Assembly (NCBI GenBank): GCA_022769285.1
Contig: JALEKD010000032.1
Span: forward strand, 84,972 to 148,971
Length of the DNA: 64,000 bases
DNA from: Prevotella sp.
Lineage (GTDB): Bacteria > Bacteroidota > Bacteroidia > Bacteroidales > Bacteroidaceae
Direction: 5' to 3'
Shown here: piece after piece, positions 27,736 to 35,565 of the stretch
Position numbering within the stretch: the stretch's first letter is position 1
Layout of the letters: each line of letters starts with the position of its first letter
Notes under the pieces: model-generated
Databases searched by the model: none
Told to the model about the DNA's origin: nothing
Seen by the model: only the letters and a program-made list of their open reading frames with translations
Made by a program: the position numbers and the translations under genes

Positions 27736-27816
27736 ATGGCAAACTTATTAGACGAAACCACAAGCCCTGTTAACGACTATGTCCGTGATGGGTATGTTAA
27801 TAGTTGGTGCTGTTAA
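27736..27816 (+). pseudogene. 5' remnant of an unidentified gene cut at the AT-rich patch
   Basis: ATG GCA AAC begins a frame encoding MANLLDETTSPVNDYVRDGY and then VNSWCC before TAA. The first half looks like a genuine N-terminus (32 bp after the O-methyltransferase stop, same strand), while base composition drops to AT-rich from about 27780 on, where the next minus-strand genes end 2 nt later. I read this as a gene truncated where the patch joins. The family is not recognised, and no continuation is found at the far side of the patch. Confidence 0.4.
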
Positions 27817-27817
27817 A

Positions 27818-28705
27818 TTAATACTGGTAAATAATCAGTGTAAAGGATATTGTCCAGGCGATAATGCAGACTTGAATGAAACGGTCTTTGAGGAGTATCT
27901 TGGTGGGACTGCCACTCTCTGCGTTGGCGGTGATTTGCAAATAGCGGATGAGGGCAGCTAGCACGAATATAGAAGTAATATAGAGATAGTGGGTATGGAA
28001 ACGTGCTGTAACATCGGGCGACACTGTATAGAGAATGTAGCATACCATGACAATGCTGGCTATCATCATGATAACCTGGTCCATAAAAGGCAGAGTATAG
28101 TATTTGGCGGTGTTCCTAACGAGCACTCCGTTTTCTTCATATATTCTCGCGTCATCGCGCCGCTTGGCAAAGGCCAGGAACAGGGCCAGCAGGAACACCA
28201 TCAGCACAATCCATTGGGATAGTTTGATACTGGTTGCAAGTCCTCCTGCCAACAGGCGAAGTACAAAGCCGGTGGCAATAGTAAAGATGTCAATAATGGC
28301 AATTCTCTTGAGTTTGACGCAATAGGCAATATTCATAATGATATAGAAACCTATGACTGCTGCAAGTCCCTTTGGGTTGTCGATATTCCAAAGAGGTAAG
28401 GTTATGATAGAAAATGATGTTCCAAAGCAACAAAGCATAAGTAGATAGCCTTGCGATTTCCCAATGGCACCACTGGCTATGGGGCGTTTGCATTTTAGGG
28501 GGTGCTTGCGGTCGGCCTCCGCATCAAGGATGTCGTTCAGGCAATAGATGCCGCTTGCCGCAAAGCAATAGGTAAGGAATGTGGCAAAGGCTGGAAGTAA
28601 GTAAGATACTTCAAGTAATTTTCCGTCGAAGAATAAGGGAAGGAAGATAAACAGGTTCTTCACCCATTGCTGTGGACGGAGAATAAGGATGATAGGGCGA
28701 AACAT
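27818..28705 (-). CDS. UbiA-family decaprenyl-phosphate phosphoribosyltransferase-like enzyme
   Basis: 295 residues, about eight membrane helices. LRPQQWVKNLFIFLPLFF at the N-terminus and NDILDAEADRKHP (N57-P69, the first Asp-rich motif, NDxxDxxxDRxHP) followed by CKRPIASGAI are hallmarks of DPPR synthases, which move phosphoribose from PRPP onto polyprenyl phosphate. In mycobacteria this feeds arabinan synthesis; homologues occur widely beside membrane glycosyltransferases. Here it follows a large membrane protein on the same strand by 46 bp, consistent with a lipid-linked pentose donor and its user. Its base composition is clearly more AT-rich than the flanking housekeeping genes. Confidence 0.85.
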   Translation of the reverse strand: MFRPIILILRPQQWVKNLFIFLPLFFDGKLLEVSYLLPAFATFLTYCFAASGIYCLNDILDAEADRKHPLKCKRPIASGAIGKSQGYLLMLCCFGTSFSIITLPLWNIDNPKGLAAVIGFYIIMNIAYCVKLKRIAIIDIFTIATGFVLRLLAGGLATSIKLSQWIVLMVFLLALFLAFAKRRDDARIYEENGVLVRNTAKYYTLPFMDQVIMMIASIVMVCYILYTVSPDVTARFHTHYLYITSIFVLAALIRYLQITANAESGSPTKILLKDRFIQVCIIAWTISFTLIIYQY

Positions 28706-28751
28706 AATTTGGTTGTTGATAAGTTGAAGTCCTAAAGGTTTTGCTGATATA

Positions 28752-30368
28752 TTAATGCTTGTAGATAGTTATACCATTGTTGCAATATATCTGTTTGTAA
28801 TGATGTTCACGTAGCCATAGATTTATGATGCTTTTATTAGCATCTTCATACTTGGTTGGGGCCCAGTTCAGGAATACAACAAGAGGGTATCTCCTGAAAT
28901 AGCGAAGGCGTTCGTCTAATCTCTTGCGTAGCCTATCGCCAAGATAGATTACTGTTTGGGTATGCCCGAGGAAAGGAGCTGAGGATGTGGCATAATACAA
29001 TTCGGATTCTTGGTTGGCTAATAGAAGCAGATTGTTGTCTTTTTCCTTATAGAGCATAATGGCATTGGCTGCATCTGTTATTCGGCTGGCATGGGTACTG
29101 TCTGTCATCACGTTCAATCGTTCTCCTGCTACGCCTTTGATGAGGCTTGTACATTGTGAGCGTGGCTTTGAGGCACCATATGGGCTGGATATGGCCACGC
29201 GCAGCAATGTCGCAGTTGAGATGGCCATGAAGAATAAGGACAACACTATCTTGGTGGCTCTTGTTTTATATTGGGCAAACCAAATGCAGGGGAATACGAG
29301 CAAGCCGGCACTCCAATGAAAAATACCTTGTATCCCGATGTCACTACCGAGTGGAAATAATAGTGCGGTTACAAGAAGGAATAGGATAATGGGTGTTTTT
29401 TTCTCTTCTTTGTGTTCTGTAAGATTTATAATTATAATTAGCAGGCATCCCGCTAAAAGCGTGAGGTAAGGGAGGCTGGCATAGGCAAAGATGCAGGTGA
29501 TTATAAAACCGATGGTATAAAAGACCGTAACAGCAGAGTTCTGTTGCTTATGGCTGAATTTCGTTGACAGCATCTTTACGAAGAAAAATAAGGTCAGCAA
29601 AGCCATTCCCTGGCCAACGATGTTGAGAATACTATGAAAGTAGACACTCAGCATGCTCATTTTTGAATGGGTGGCATCGGCCAGAGATAACGTTGATAGC
29701 CCCTCTTCAATGGCTGAAAACCAGTAGCCAGTATGTCCAAAGGCTAACATGATGACAAACATACAGCTGATACTAACCATGACTCCAAAGAGCATCAGGA
29801 GTGTATTCTTAGATGTGTCTTTTATCTTAGTCATAGTGGGTATTAGAAGCAAAGCAAGAAATGAGATGTTGACAATCCTTGCAAAAAATGAAAGCCCTAT
29901 CATTACACCTGACATGAAGAATCCTTTACGACTATATGTCGAAAAGAAAAATGCTGATAGTGAAAGTAATAGGTAGGTTAGGGTGTCATAATGGAAGGTT
30001 ATATTGTGCATAGGAAAAAGGAAACTCACACTGATGGCAACTAATAACCATCTGTGATTTGTTTGGCGGAAGATGAACATAAGAAGACCAATGGCGGTAG
30101 ACAGGGTGAACGCCTCCAAAACACGAAATCCCAGCAGTCCTACTTTATTGAATATCATCTGCCAGCTTCCGCCTATTATCCCGGTGAGATAGTAGATGAA
30201 ATTGAAAATGTTGGTATCTGGCAGAGAAAAAATATTGTCGTAGAAAGTATTGCAGAACCCTACGTCAACTGTGTCAATTCCTTGTAGCCCAAGGAATATG
30301 TGATAAGTAAGTCCCAAGACAAAAAGGCCGACAATGGCCCAATGAAATAGTGTCGGTTTCATATACAT
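28752..30368 (-). CDS. Large polytopic membrane protein, GT-C glycosyltransferase-like
   Basis: 538 residues with about ten to twelve membrane segments and a soluble C-terminal region (from about residue 430) resembling the periplasmic end of GT-C glycosyltransferases. An early exposed loop (GIDTVDVGFCNTFYDNIF) holds acidic residues in the place where GT-C enzymes carry their catalytic Asp. No exact family is recognised. Start ATG 30368 (MYMKPTLFHW) or ATG 30362 are equivalent. Upstream on the same strand lies candidate RNA copy 2, with its terminator 126 nt before the start. Paired with the DPPR-synthase-like gene, it is a candidate acceptor-side enzyme using a polyprenyl-linked pentose. AT-rich. 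Confidence 0.6.
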   Translation of the reverse strand: MYMKPTLFHWAIVGLFVLGLTYHIFLGLQGIDTVDVGFCNTFYDNIFSLPDTNIFNFIYYLTGIIGGSWQMIFNKVGLLGFRVLEAFTLSTAIGLLMFIFRQTNHRWLLVAISVSFLFPMHNITFHYDTLTYLLLSLSAFFFSTYSRKGFFMSGVMIGLSFFARIVNISFLALLLIPTMTKIKDTSKNTLLMLFGVMVSISCMFVIMLAFGHTGYWFSAIEEGLSTLSLADATHSKMSMLSVYFHSILNIVGQGMALLTLFFFVKMLSTKFSHKQQNSAVTVFYTIGFIITCIFAYASLPYLTLLAGCLLIIIINLTEHKEEKKTPIILFLLVTALLFPLGSDIGIQGIFHWSAGLLVFPCIWFAQYKTRATKIVLSLFFMAISTATLLRVAISSPYGASKPRSQCTSLIKGVAGERLNVMTDSTHASRITDAANAIMLYKEKDNNLLLLANQESELYYATSSAPFLGHTQTVIYLGDRLRKRLDERLRYFRRYPLVVFLNWAPTKYEDANKSIINLWLREHHYKQIYCNNGITIYKH

Positions 30369-30493
30369 TTACTTTGTTTTTATGAAAGATAATTATTCAT
30401 CCGTTCTTTGCAGAGTCATAGGAAAATTTTGTGATAGCCTAATCCGAATAACCCTAATGTTCACAATTGTTGCTATTGAATGGTATGTATATG

Positions 30494-30755
30494 AAAAAAG
30501 GCGTAGGATTCCTTTTTGTTACTTGTCCTGCGTCCTGAGGCTCCGGAATTGCCCACTATAGCCGAACAGGCAACTCAGAAGCCCACGCCCGTATGTATAC
30601 ACTCCTTTTTGGACATGGTTGCCATGTCCAGCAGGATTGGTGAATACACACTCATGGGCATCTATCGCTACTCTATTCTTGACTATAATTGAAATTTTCC
30701 GGATTTCAGGACATCAAGAACAAAGCGTTAGATAAACGCCTTAATCATATATGCT
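30494..30755 (-). ncRNA. Candidate structured RNA, copy 2, ending in an intrinsic terminator
   Basis: Second copy of the element at 24931-25235, same strand. On the minus strand it has GGCGTTTATCTAACGCTTTG and TTCTTGATG at the 5' side, GATGCCC and GTGTGTATTCAC in the middle, then GGCGTGGGCTTC, GAGTTGCC, TGTTCGGCTATAGTGGGCAA, TTCCGGAGCCTCAGG, and CCTACGCC followed by TTTTTT. GGCGTGGG pairs with CCTACGCC (30500-30507 with 30582-30589). A TAACTTTG element at 30861-30868 could be its promoter, without a clear -33. No ORF is conserved between copies. It lies upstream of the GT-C-like gene. Confidence 0.55.
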
Positions 30756-30932
30756 CTCCGTTGCCAACTCGCTTTTTTATAGGCAAGTCTTTCAGCCCTT
30801 TTTGTAGACTTCCGCTATGATGGCAGTTGCTTGTTCGAGCTTGGGCAAGGTTTGCAATGGCAAAGTTAGGGAAAAAAATAATATCGGCATGAAAAAATAT
30901 GAAATATATAAGGTGGAGGCTAAAAGAATCTC

Positions 30933-30940
30933 TATCTTTG
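30933..30940 (+). promoter_or_regulatory. -7 element upstream of the DUF6922 remnant
   Basis: TATCTTTG matches TAnnTTTG, 38 bp before the ATG at 30978. The -33 region is weak. Confidence 0.4.
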
Positions 30941-30977
30941 TAACTAAAAGAGAGATGAAATGAGCAGTAGAGAGTGT

Positions 30978-31301
30978 ATGTCGCAGTTCTCAAAGAACCT
31001 GTTTTGGGATATAGACTTTTCTTAGGTAGATATGGATTCCCATCTTTCGCAGATTATTCAGCGTGTGCTGGAGTACGGGCGTATCAACGACTGGAAAATC
31101 ATCCTCTCCTATTATGGCCTGGATAAGATTGTTGTAGTCTGCAAGGGCCTGCGCACGCTTGCCCCTGTCTGCCTCTCGGTTATTTGCACTATCTCAGACA
31201 CTGAAAAAAGCAATTACCGATGCGATCACTTCAAACAGTCGCCCCCTCACACTTTGGAACTCCTAAGAGCGATTATGGCAGAACCGCTCTTTGCTGACTA
31301 A
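30978..31301 (+). pseudogene. DUF6922-type protein gene with in-frame TAG and a frameshift
   Basis: The frame from ATG 30978 reads MSQFSKNLFWDIDFS, then TAG (31023-31025), then VDMDSHLSQIIQRVLEYGRI, LSYYGLDKIVVVCKGLRTL and ICTISDTEKSNYRC. FWD(V/I)D plus IQRVLEYG plus YYGLDKI is the DUF6922 pattern known to me from genes next to AbiEii-type nucleotidyltransferase toxins. Near the end, a CCCCC run shifts the frame: without one C the protein would end LTLWNS at TAA 31264, a normal-looking terminus, whereas the actual frame runs on to 31301. Two lesions in about 95 codons mark a decayed gene. No nucleotidyltransferase toxin gene follows; only about 150 bp separate it from the next gene. Family assignment is from memory. 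Confidence 0.55.
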
Positions 31302-31368
31302 TGGTAGAATATCATCTACTTTTTAGCTCCTCATAGTTTCTCCGTAGATTTTTCGAGATAATAAGGAC

Positions 31369-31413
31369 CATCCCGAACGAAGCCAGAATGTACTCTGGCA
31401 TCCTTTCGGGATG
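31369..31413. terminator. Two-tier hairpin between convergent genes
   Basis: CATCCCGAA (31369-31377) pairs with TTCGGGATG (31405-31413), and inside GCCAGA pairs with TCTGGC. It lies between the DUF6922 remnant and the 3' end of the envelope operon. No clear U-run in either direction. Confidence 0.4.
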
Positions 31414-31456
31414 TACCGTTAGGGTTATACCTATTTATATTATATAACTCGGGCCC

Positions 31457-32686
31457 TTAGCTGAGCAGCCGGCGGCTCAGATAGCGTACCGGGTACCATA
31501 CGGCCAGCCATCCCACGGCTACCACGGTGACGAATATCACGGCAATGTCCTGATAGTGTACGCTGATGGGGTACGCGTCGACGATAAACGAGGCGTCGCT
31601 GTCGCCCAGGCGTACCAGCCCGTACTGCTGCTGTATCAGGCAGAGCACCAGACCTATCACGATGCCGATGATGGCACCGGCTACCGAAATCATGCGTCCC
31701 TCGAAGAGGAAAACACGGGCTATCTGACGGTCGGTGGCCCCTAAGTTGCGCAGGGTGAGCACATCGTTCTTCTTATCAATAATGAGCATGGAGAGCGAGC
31801 CTACGATGTTGAAACAGGCCACGATGAGTATGAACGTAAGGAAGATATAGGCAAACAGCTTCTCTATCTTCATAATCTTGAAGGTATCGTCCTGCTGTTC
31901 ATAGCGGTCCTTGACATAGTACTTGGTTCCCGCTATGTCGGCCATGTGGCGCTTTACGGCAGCCACGTCGGCTCCGGGCTTCAGTCTCAGTTCGAGCGAG
32001 GTTATCATGCCCTGCTGTCCAAACAGGTTGCGGGCCCACGCGATGGGCACCACGATATACTTGGCGTCATACTTGGTCTGCATGACCTGGAAGAGTACTC
32101 CCGGCGAGTCGAGCGAGTCTACCACAAACCCCTGGGTAGGGTCGGCCATGTCCAGCTGCCCCTCGCGGACGGGGGCATAGATGCGCAGCGGGTCTGTCCA
32201 GCGTGTCCCCGTGCCGAGCTGTTGTGCCAGCTGTATGCCCAGGACGCCATAGTTGAGGTTGGCGGCATGCAGGCAGAACTCGCCATCGCCATACAGTATG
32301 TCGGTGATGTGGGTAAGGTCCTTGAAGTTGTCGTCTACCCCCTTGATGGTAACCATGGCCTGCTTGTCCTGGAACACGGCCAGGGCATTGTCCTCTACAC
32401 ACTCGGTGGCCACGGCCACCTCGGGCACCTGGCGTATCTGGGTGAGTATGGGGTCGTCGGCGGGGGCCGACTTGCCTGTCACGGGCGTCACCTCTATCTG
32501 CGGGTCAAAGCTGGTGAACAGCGTGGCTACCAGGTCGTGGAACCCGTTGAACGCACTCAGTACTATGACCAGAGCCATGGTGGCCACCGCTACTCCGATG
32601 ACCGAGATGAGGCTGATAACGTTGATGGCGTGTGTACTCTTCTTGGAGAACAGATAGCGCCGGGCTATGAATAATGGAAAGTTCAC
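31457..32686 (-). CDS. ABC transporter permease of the LolC/LolE (FtsX) family
   Basis: 409 residues. It starts with GTG overlapping the rbfA stop by one base (TAGTG). The N-terminus FPLFIARRYLFSKKSTHAINVISLISVIGVAV is the MacB/LolC signature: one membrane helix, then a large periplasmic domain (about residues 45-265), then three helices with FKIMKIEKLFAYIFLTFILIVACFNIVGSL and the FtsX domain (LRNLGATDRQIARVFLFEG). LolCDE extracts lipoproteins from the inner membrane for delivery to the outer membrane. The ATPase partner LolD is not in the window. As last gene of the envelope operon, an outer-membrane-biogenesis role is consistent. Confidence 0.9.
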   Translation of the reverse strand: MNFPLFIARRYLFSKKSTHAINVISLISVIGVAVATMALVIVLSAFNGFHDLVATLFTSFDPQIEVTPVTGKSAPADDPILTQIRQVPEVAVATECVEDNALAVFQDKQAMVTIKGVDDNFKDLTHITDILYGDGEFCLHAANLNYGVLGIQLAQQLGTGTRWTDPLRIYAPVREGQLDMADPTQGFVVDSLDSPGVLFQVMQTKYDAKYIVVPIAWARNLFGQQGMITSLELRLKPGADVAAVKRHMADIAGTKYYVKDRYEQQDDTFKIMKIEKLFAYIFLTFILIVACFNIVGSLSMLIIDKKNDVLTLRNLGATDRQIARVFLFEGRMISVAGAIIGIVIGLVLCLIQQQYGLVRLGDSDASFIVDAYPISVHYQDIAVIFVTVVAVGWLAVWYPVRYLSRRLLS

Positions 32687-33024
32687 TATCCCTCCTTGAG
32701 CAGTTGGTCTATATGTTCGAGATAATCGAGTGAGTCGTCGATGAAGAAGCGCAGTTCGGGGATGATGCGCAGCTGATTACGCACACGGGTGCCCAGTTCG
32801 TAGCGGATAGTCTTCTCACTGGCATTGATATTGCGGAGAATCTCGTCGCCGCGATCAGAGGGGAAGATGCTGAGGTATGCTGTACAGATGCTAAGGTCAG
32901 GGCTGATGCGCACGCGGGTAACGCTGACCAGCACGCCATGCATCTTGCGGGTCTGGGACTGGAAGATAGACGACAGCTCTTTCTGAAGAAGTCGTGAAAT
33001 ACGGTTCTGTCTTGTTTCTTGCAT
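32686..33024 (-). CDS. rbfA: 30S ribosome-binding factor A
   Basis: 112 residues, KH-like fold protein that helps mature the 5' end of 16S rRNA in 30S subunits. Family features: RQNRISRLLQKELSSIF at the N-terminus, VSVTRVRISPDLSICTAYLS in the middle, and RNQLRIIPELRFFIDDSLDY with the RxxPELxFxxDxS signature. ATG 33024 directly follows the murI stop (TAAATG). It is embedded in the envelope operon between murI and the LolC/E-type permease. Confidence 0.96.
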   Translation of the reverse strand: MQETRQNRISRLLQKELSSIFQSQTRKMHGVLVSVTRVRISPDLSICTAYLSIFPSDRGDEILRNINASEKTIRYELGTRVRNQLRIIPELRFFIDDSLDYLEHIDQLLKEG

Positions 33025-33867
33025 TTATTCTAAATCTATATGTTCGACATTGACGTTCTCGTGGAGAAACATGCGGGCGCCGTCACTAAACTTGTCTGCG
33101 TTCTCGGTAGTGAGATAACGGCAGGAAGCGTGGTGGGTACATTTCTGCTCTATCTCTGGGTGGCGTACGAAATACGCTCTGAGACTGCTGGCCACATACT
33201 CGCCCTGGGGGACGATGCGTACGCCGCGGGGGGTGTACTTGAGTATCTTGGGAAGCAAGATGGGGTAATGGGTGCAACCCAGGATGATGGCATCTATCTT
33301 GGGGTCTTTGGCCATCAGTTCATCGAGCCGCTTCTTGACAAAGTAGTCGGCTCCAGGGCTGTCTGCCTCGTTGTATTCTACCAGCGGCACCCAGAAGGGG
33401 CAAGCCACGCCCGAGATGGTGAGGCCTGGCCAGAGTTTCTTGATCTCCATATCATAGCTGTGGCTCTTCACGGTGCCCTCGGTGGCCAGCAGGCCGATGT
33501 GGCCGCTCCTGGTGAGCTGGCCGATGACCTCGACGGTGGGCCTGATTACGCCCAGTACGCGCCGCGCAGGATCCCATTGGGGCAGATCGTTCTCCTGTAT
33601 GGTGCGCAGAGCCTTGGCCGAGGCCGTGTTGCAGCCCAATATGACCAGCTGGCATCCCATCTGGAAGAGTTTGAGTACAGCCTGGCGGGTAAACTCGTAC
33701 ACGACATCAAACGAGCGGGGGCCATAGGGAGCCCGCGCATTGTCGCCTAAGAAGACGTAGTCGTACTGGGGCAACAGCTGACGGATGCCATGCAGGATAG
33801 TGAGTCCGCCGTAGCCCGAGTCGAACACTCCTATAGGCCCCGGAGCTTGAGGGAGCGGGGTGCTCAT
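33025..33867 (-). CDS. murI: Glutamate racemase
   Basis: Converts L-glutamate to D-glutamate for peptidoglycan; cytoplasmic, 280 residues. The two catalytic cysteines are C79 in ILGCNTASAKA and C198 in ILGCTHYP; the substrate loop GVFDSGYGGLT (D16, S17) and GDNARAPYGPRS are also present. Start ATG 33867 overlaps the stop of the preceding skp paralogue (ATGA), which favours it over a TTG three codons upstream. Its place between skp and rbfA is typical of Bacteroidales. Confidence 0.96.
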   Translation of the reverse strand: MSTPLPQAPGPIGVFDSGYGGLTILHGIRQLLPQYDYVFLGDNARAPYGPRSFDVVYEFTRQAVLKLFQMGCQLVILGCNTASAKALRTIQENDLPQWDPARRVLGVIRPTVEVIGQLTRSGHIGLLATEGTVKSHSYDMEIKKLWPGLTISGVACPFWVPLVEYNEADSPGADYFVKKRLDELMAKDPKIDAIILGCTHYPILLPKILKYTPRGVRIVPQGEYVASSLRAYFVRHPEIEQKCTHHASCRYLTTENADKFSDGARMFLHENVNVEHIDLE

Positions 33868-34370
33868 TGTAGACAATCCTTTACCAAGGCCGAGATGTCC
33901 TCGCCGGCAGTGGCATTGACATAGGGCAGATTGTCATTATCGGTATTGAGCACGAAGAGAAAACCGCGCGCCTCACCGATGCCGCGCAGCACCTCGGCCA
34001 ACTTGGCTTTGAGAGGGGCATAGGCCTCGACCTCGGCTTGCTGGAGCAGCCGCTTGGCCTCTTCCTTAAAAGCGATGTTCTTGGCTATCAGTTCCTGAAG
34101 CTCGGCCTGACGCTTCTGGAGTATCGACGGCGCAAAGTCTTTCTGACCTTCTAAGAACTGCTCATATTTCTTGTTAAACTCATCCTCGACGCGTTTCATC
34201 TCGTCGTCGTACTTGGTTTTCAGGGTTGCCAACTTGGTCTGAGCCGCAGCATACTCGGGCATCGACTTGAGCGCCTGCTGGTAGCTCAGGTAGCCAAACT
34301 TGATGGCCGTCTGGGCCTGGGCCATGAACGGAAGCATCAGTAAAACTAAGGAAAAAAGCAATTTTCTCAT
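33864..34370 (-). CDS. OmpH/Skp-family periplasmic chaperone, third paralogue
   Basis: 168 residues. Signal peptide MRKLLFSLVLLMLPFMAQAQ; mature protein begins TAIKFGYLSYQQALKSMPEY, the Skp core beta strand, followed by a long charged coiled coil (residues 45-125) forming the tentacles, and a C-terminal strand region with FLFVLNTDNDNLPYVN. Skp trimers hold unfolded outer-membrane proteins in the periplasm. Start chosen at the signal peptide; an upstream in-frame ATG adds four residues. It overlaps murI by 4 nt and is the most diverged of the three tandem copies. Confidence 0.9.
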   Translation of the reverse strand: MRKLLFSLVLLMLPFMAQAQTAIKFGYLSYQQALKSMPEYAAAQTKLATLKTKYDDEMKRVEDEFNKKYEQFLEGQKDFAPSILQKRQAELQELIAKNIAFKEEAKRLLQQAEVEAYAPLKAKLAEVLRGIGEARGFLFVLNTDNDNLPYVNATAGEDISALVKDCLQ

Positions 34371-34447
34371 ATCGATAGTCATTTATGGTTGAGAAAAAAG
34401 GACAGGCACTATGGCCTGCCCTGTCTATCAGACAAATAGTGTCTTCG

Positions 34448-34942
34448 TTATTTGCCAACCTTGGCCTTCACCTCTGCGGTGATGTCCTTTACGTTGTCGC
34501 CAACGTACACGAGAGCGTCGGTTGTACCCTCAAAGATGAAAGTGTAGGCACCAGCCTTACCAACAGCGTTGATGGCGTTGCGCACCTTGGTGCTGATAGG
34601 CTCCATGAGTTCCTCGCTCTTCTTCTGAAGTTCCTTCTGAGCGTCCTGGTAAGCCTGCTGCATCTTCTGATAAAGTCCCTGCAGCTCCTCTTCGGTCTCC
34701 TTCTGCTTAGAGGGGTTCATGGAGCTCTTAGACTTCTCGTACTCCTGGCTTTTGCGGCTCAGCTCGTCCTGCATGCCCTTCATTTCGTTCTCTTTCTGCT
34801 TCTGGAGAGCAGCCATCTCACCCTGGGCCTTTGCAAAGTCGGGCAATGACTGTACAACTTCCTGCGTGTTAACTTTGCCGAACTTCTGGGCGAATACGGC
34901 CATTGGTGCGCAAAGCATCAACATCAAAATAATTTTCTTCAT
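34448..34942 (-). CDS. OmpH/Skp-family periplasmic chaperone, second paralogue
   Basis: 164 residues. Signal peptide MKKIILMLMLCAPMAVFAQ, then KFGKVNTQEVVQSLPDFAKA (core strand), a coiled coil rich in Lys, Glu and Gln with KSKSSMNPSKQKETEEELQ, and a final strand YTFIFEGTTDALVYVGD. Same fold and role as its neighbours. The start at MKKI follows a 25-bp gap after the first paralogue. A 77-bp gap separates it from the third copy; no terminator is seen there. Confidence 0.92.
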   Translation of the reverse strand: MKKIILMLMLCAPMAVFAQKFGKVNTQEVVQSLPDFAKAQGEMAALQKQKENEMKGMQDELSRKSQEYEKSKSSMNPSKQKETEEELQGLYQKMQQAYQDAQKELQKKSEELMEPISTKVRNAINAVGKAGAYTFIFEGTTDALVYVGDNVKDITAEVKAKVGK

Positions 34943-34967
34943 TGTTCTTGTTCTATTTAAAATGTTA

Positions 34968-35486
34968 TTAGTTATTATTCGAGTAACCCAGTTTCTGGAG
35001 CACCTCATTGGAGATGTCTATCTTGGGAGAGCCAAAGATGATGCCGTTGTCGCTGGCACGGTCCAATACCAGGCTGTAGCCGCGCGCCTCGGATATCTCC
35101 TTGACCACATTGTATATCTCTTCCTGGATGGGAGACATCAGGCTCTCGCGCTTCTTGAACAGCTCGCCTTCCGGGCCAAAGTATTTTTTCTTCAGGTCGG
35201 CTGCCTCCTTCTCCTTCTTCATTATCTCTTCCTGCTTGGCAGTCTTCTGCTCCTTGGAGAGAAACACCACCTCGTTCTGGTAGTTCTTGTACATGGTGGC
35301 GGCCTGCGTGTTGAGAGCCTCGACCTCGGCCTGCCATTTCTTGCTTACCTGGTTGAGCTGCTCGTTGGCTCGCTCGTAAGCGGGGATGTTCTTGAGGATA
35401 TACTCCATATCCATCAAGGCGAATTTCTGTGCGTGGGCGGTTACCGCCATCAGCGCCAGGAGGCATATTGCCAGTATTTTTTTCAT
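34968..35486 (-). CDS. OmpH/Skp-family periplasmic chaperone, first paralogue
   Basis: 172 residues. Signal peptide MKKILAICLLALMAVTAHAQ, then KFALMDMEYILKNIPAYERA, coiled coil through KEQKTAKQEEIMKKEKEAAD, and C-terminal YSLVLDRASDNGIIFGSPKID. It is 79 bp downstream of bamA, the barrel-assembly core protein whose clients Skp escorts. The 16-nt AT-rich motif (35494-35509) lies immediately upstream of its start. Confidence 0.93.
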   Translation of the reverse strand: MKKILAICLLALMAVTAHAQKFALMDMEYILKNIPAYERANEQLNQVSKKWQAEVEALNTQAATMYKNYQNEVVFLSKEQKTAKQEEIMKKEKEAADLKKKYFGPEGELFKKRESLMSPIQEEIYNVVKEISEARGYSLVLDRASDNGIIFGSPKIDISNEVLQKLGYSNNN

Positions 35487-35493
35487 ATCTATA

Positions 35494-35509
35494 CCTTATT
35501 ATATTATAG
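35494..35509. repeat. AT-rich motif, copy 2
   Basis: CCTTATTATATTATAG, identical over 16 nt to copies at 15853 and 42473. It lies 7 bp upstream of the first skp start, inverted relative to the gene when compared with copy 1. Confidence 0.5.
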
Positions 35510-35565
35510 AGGTGGCCACGGCTGTTCCGGTGGTACCCGCGGCCACCCTGTCGTGTATCACGCTG

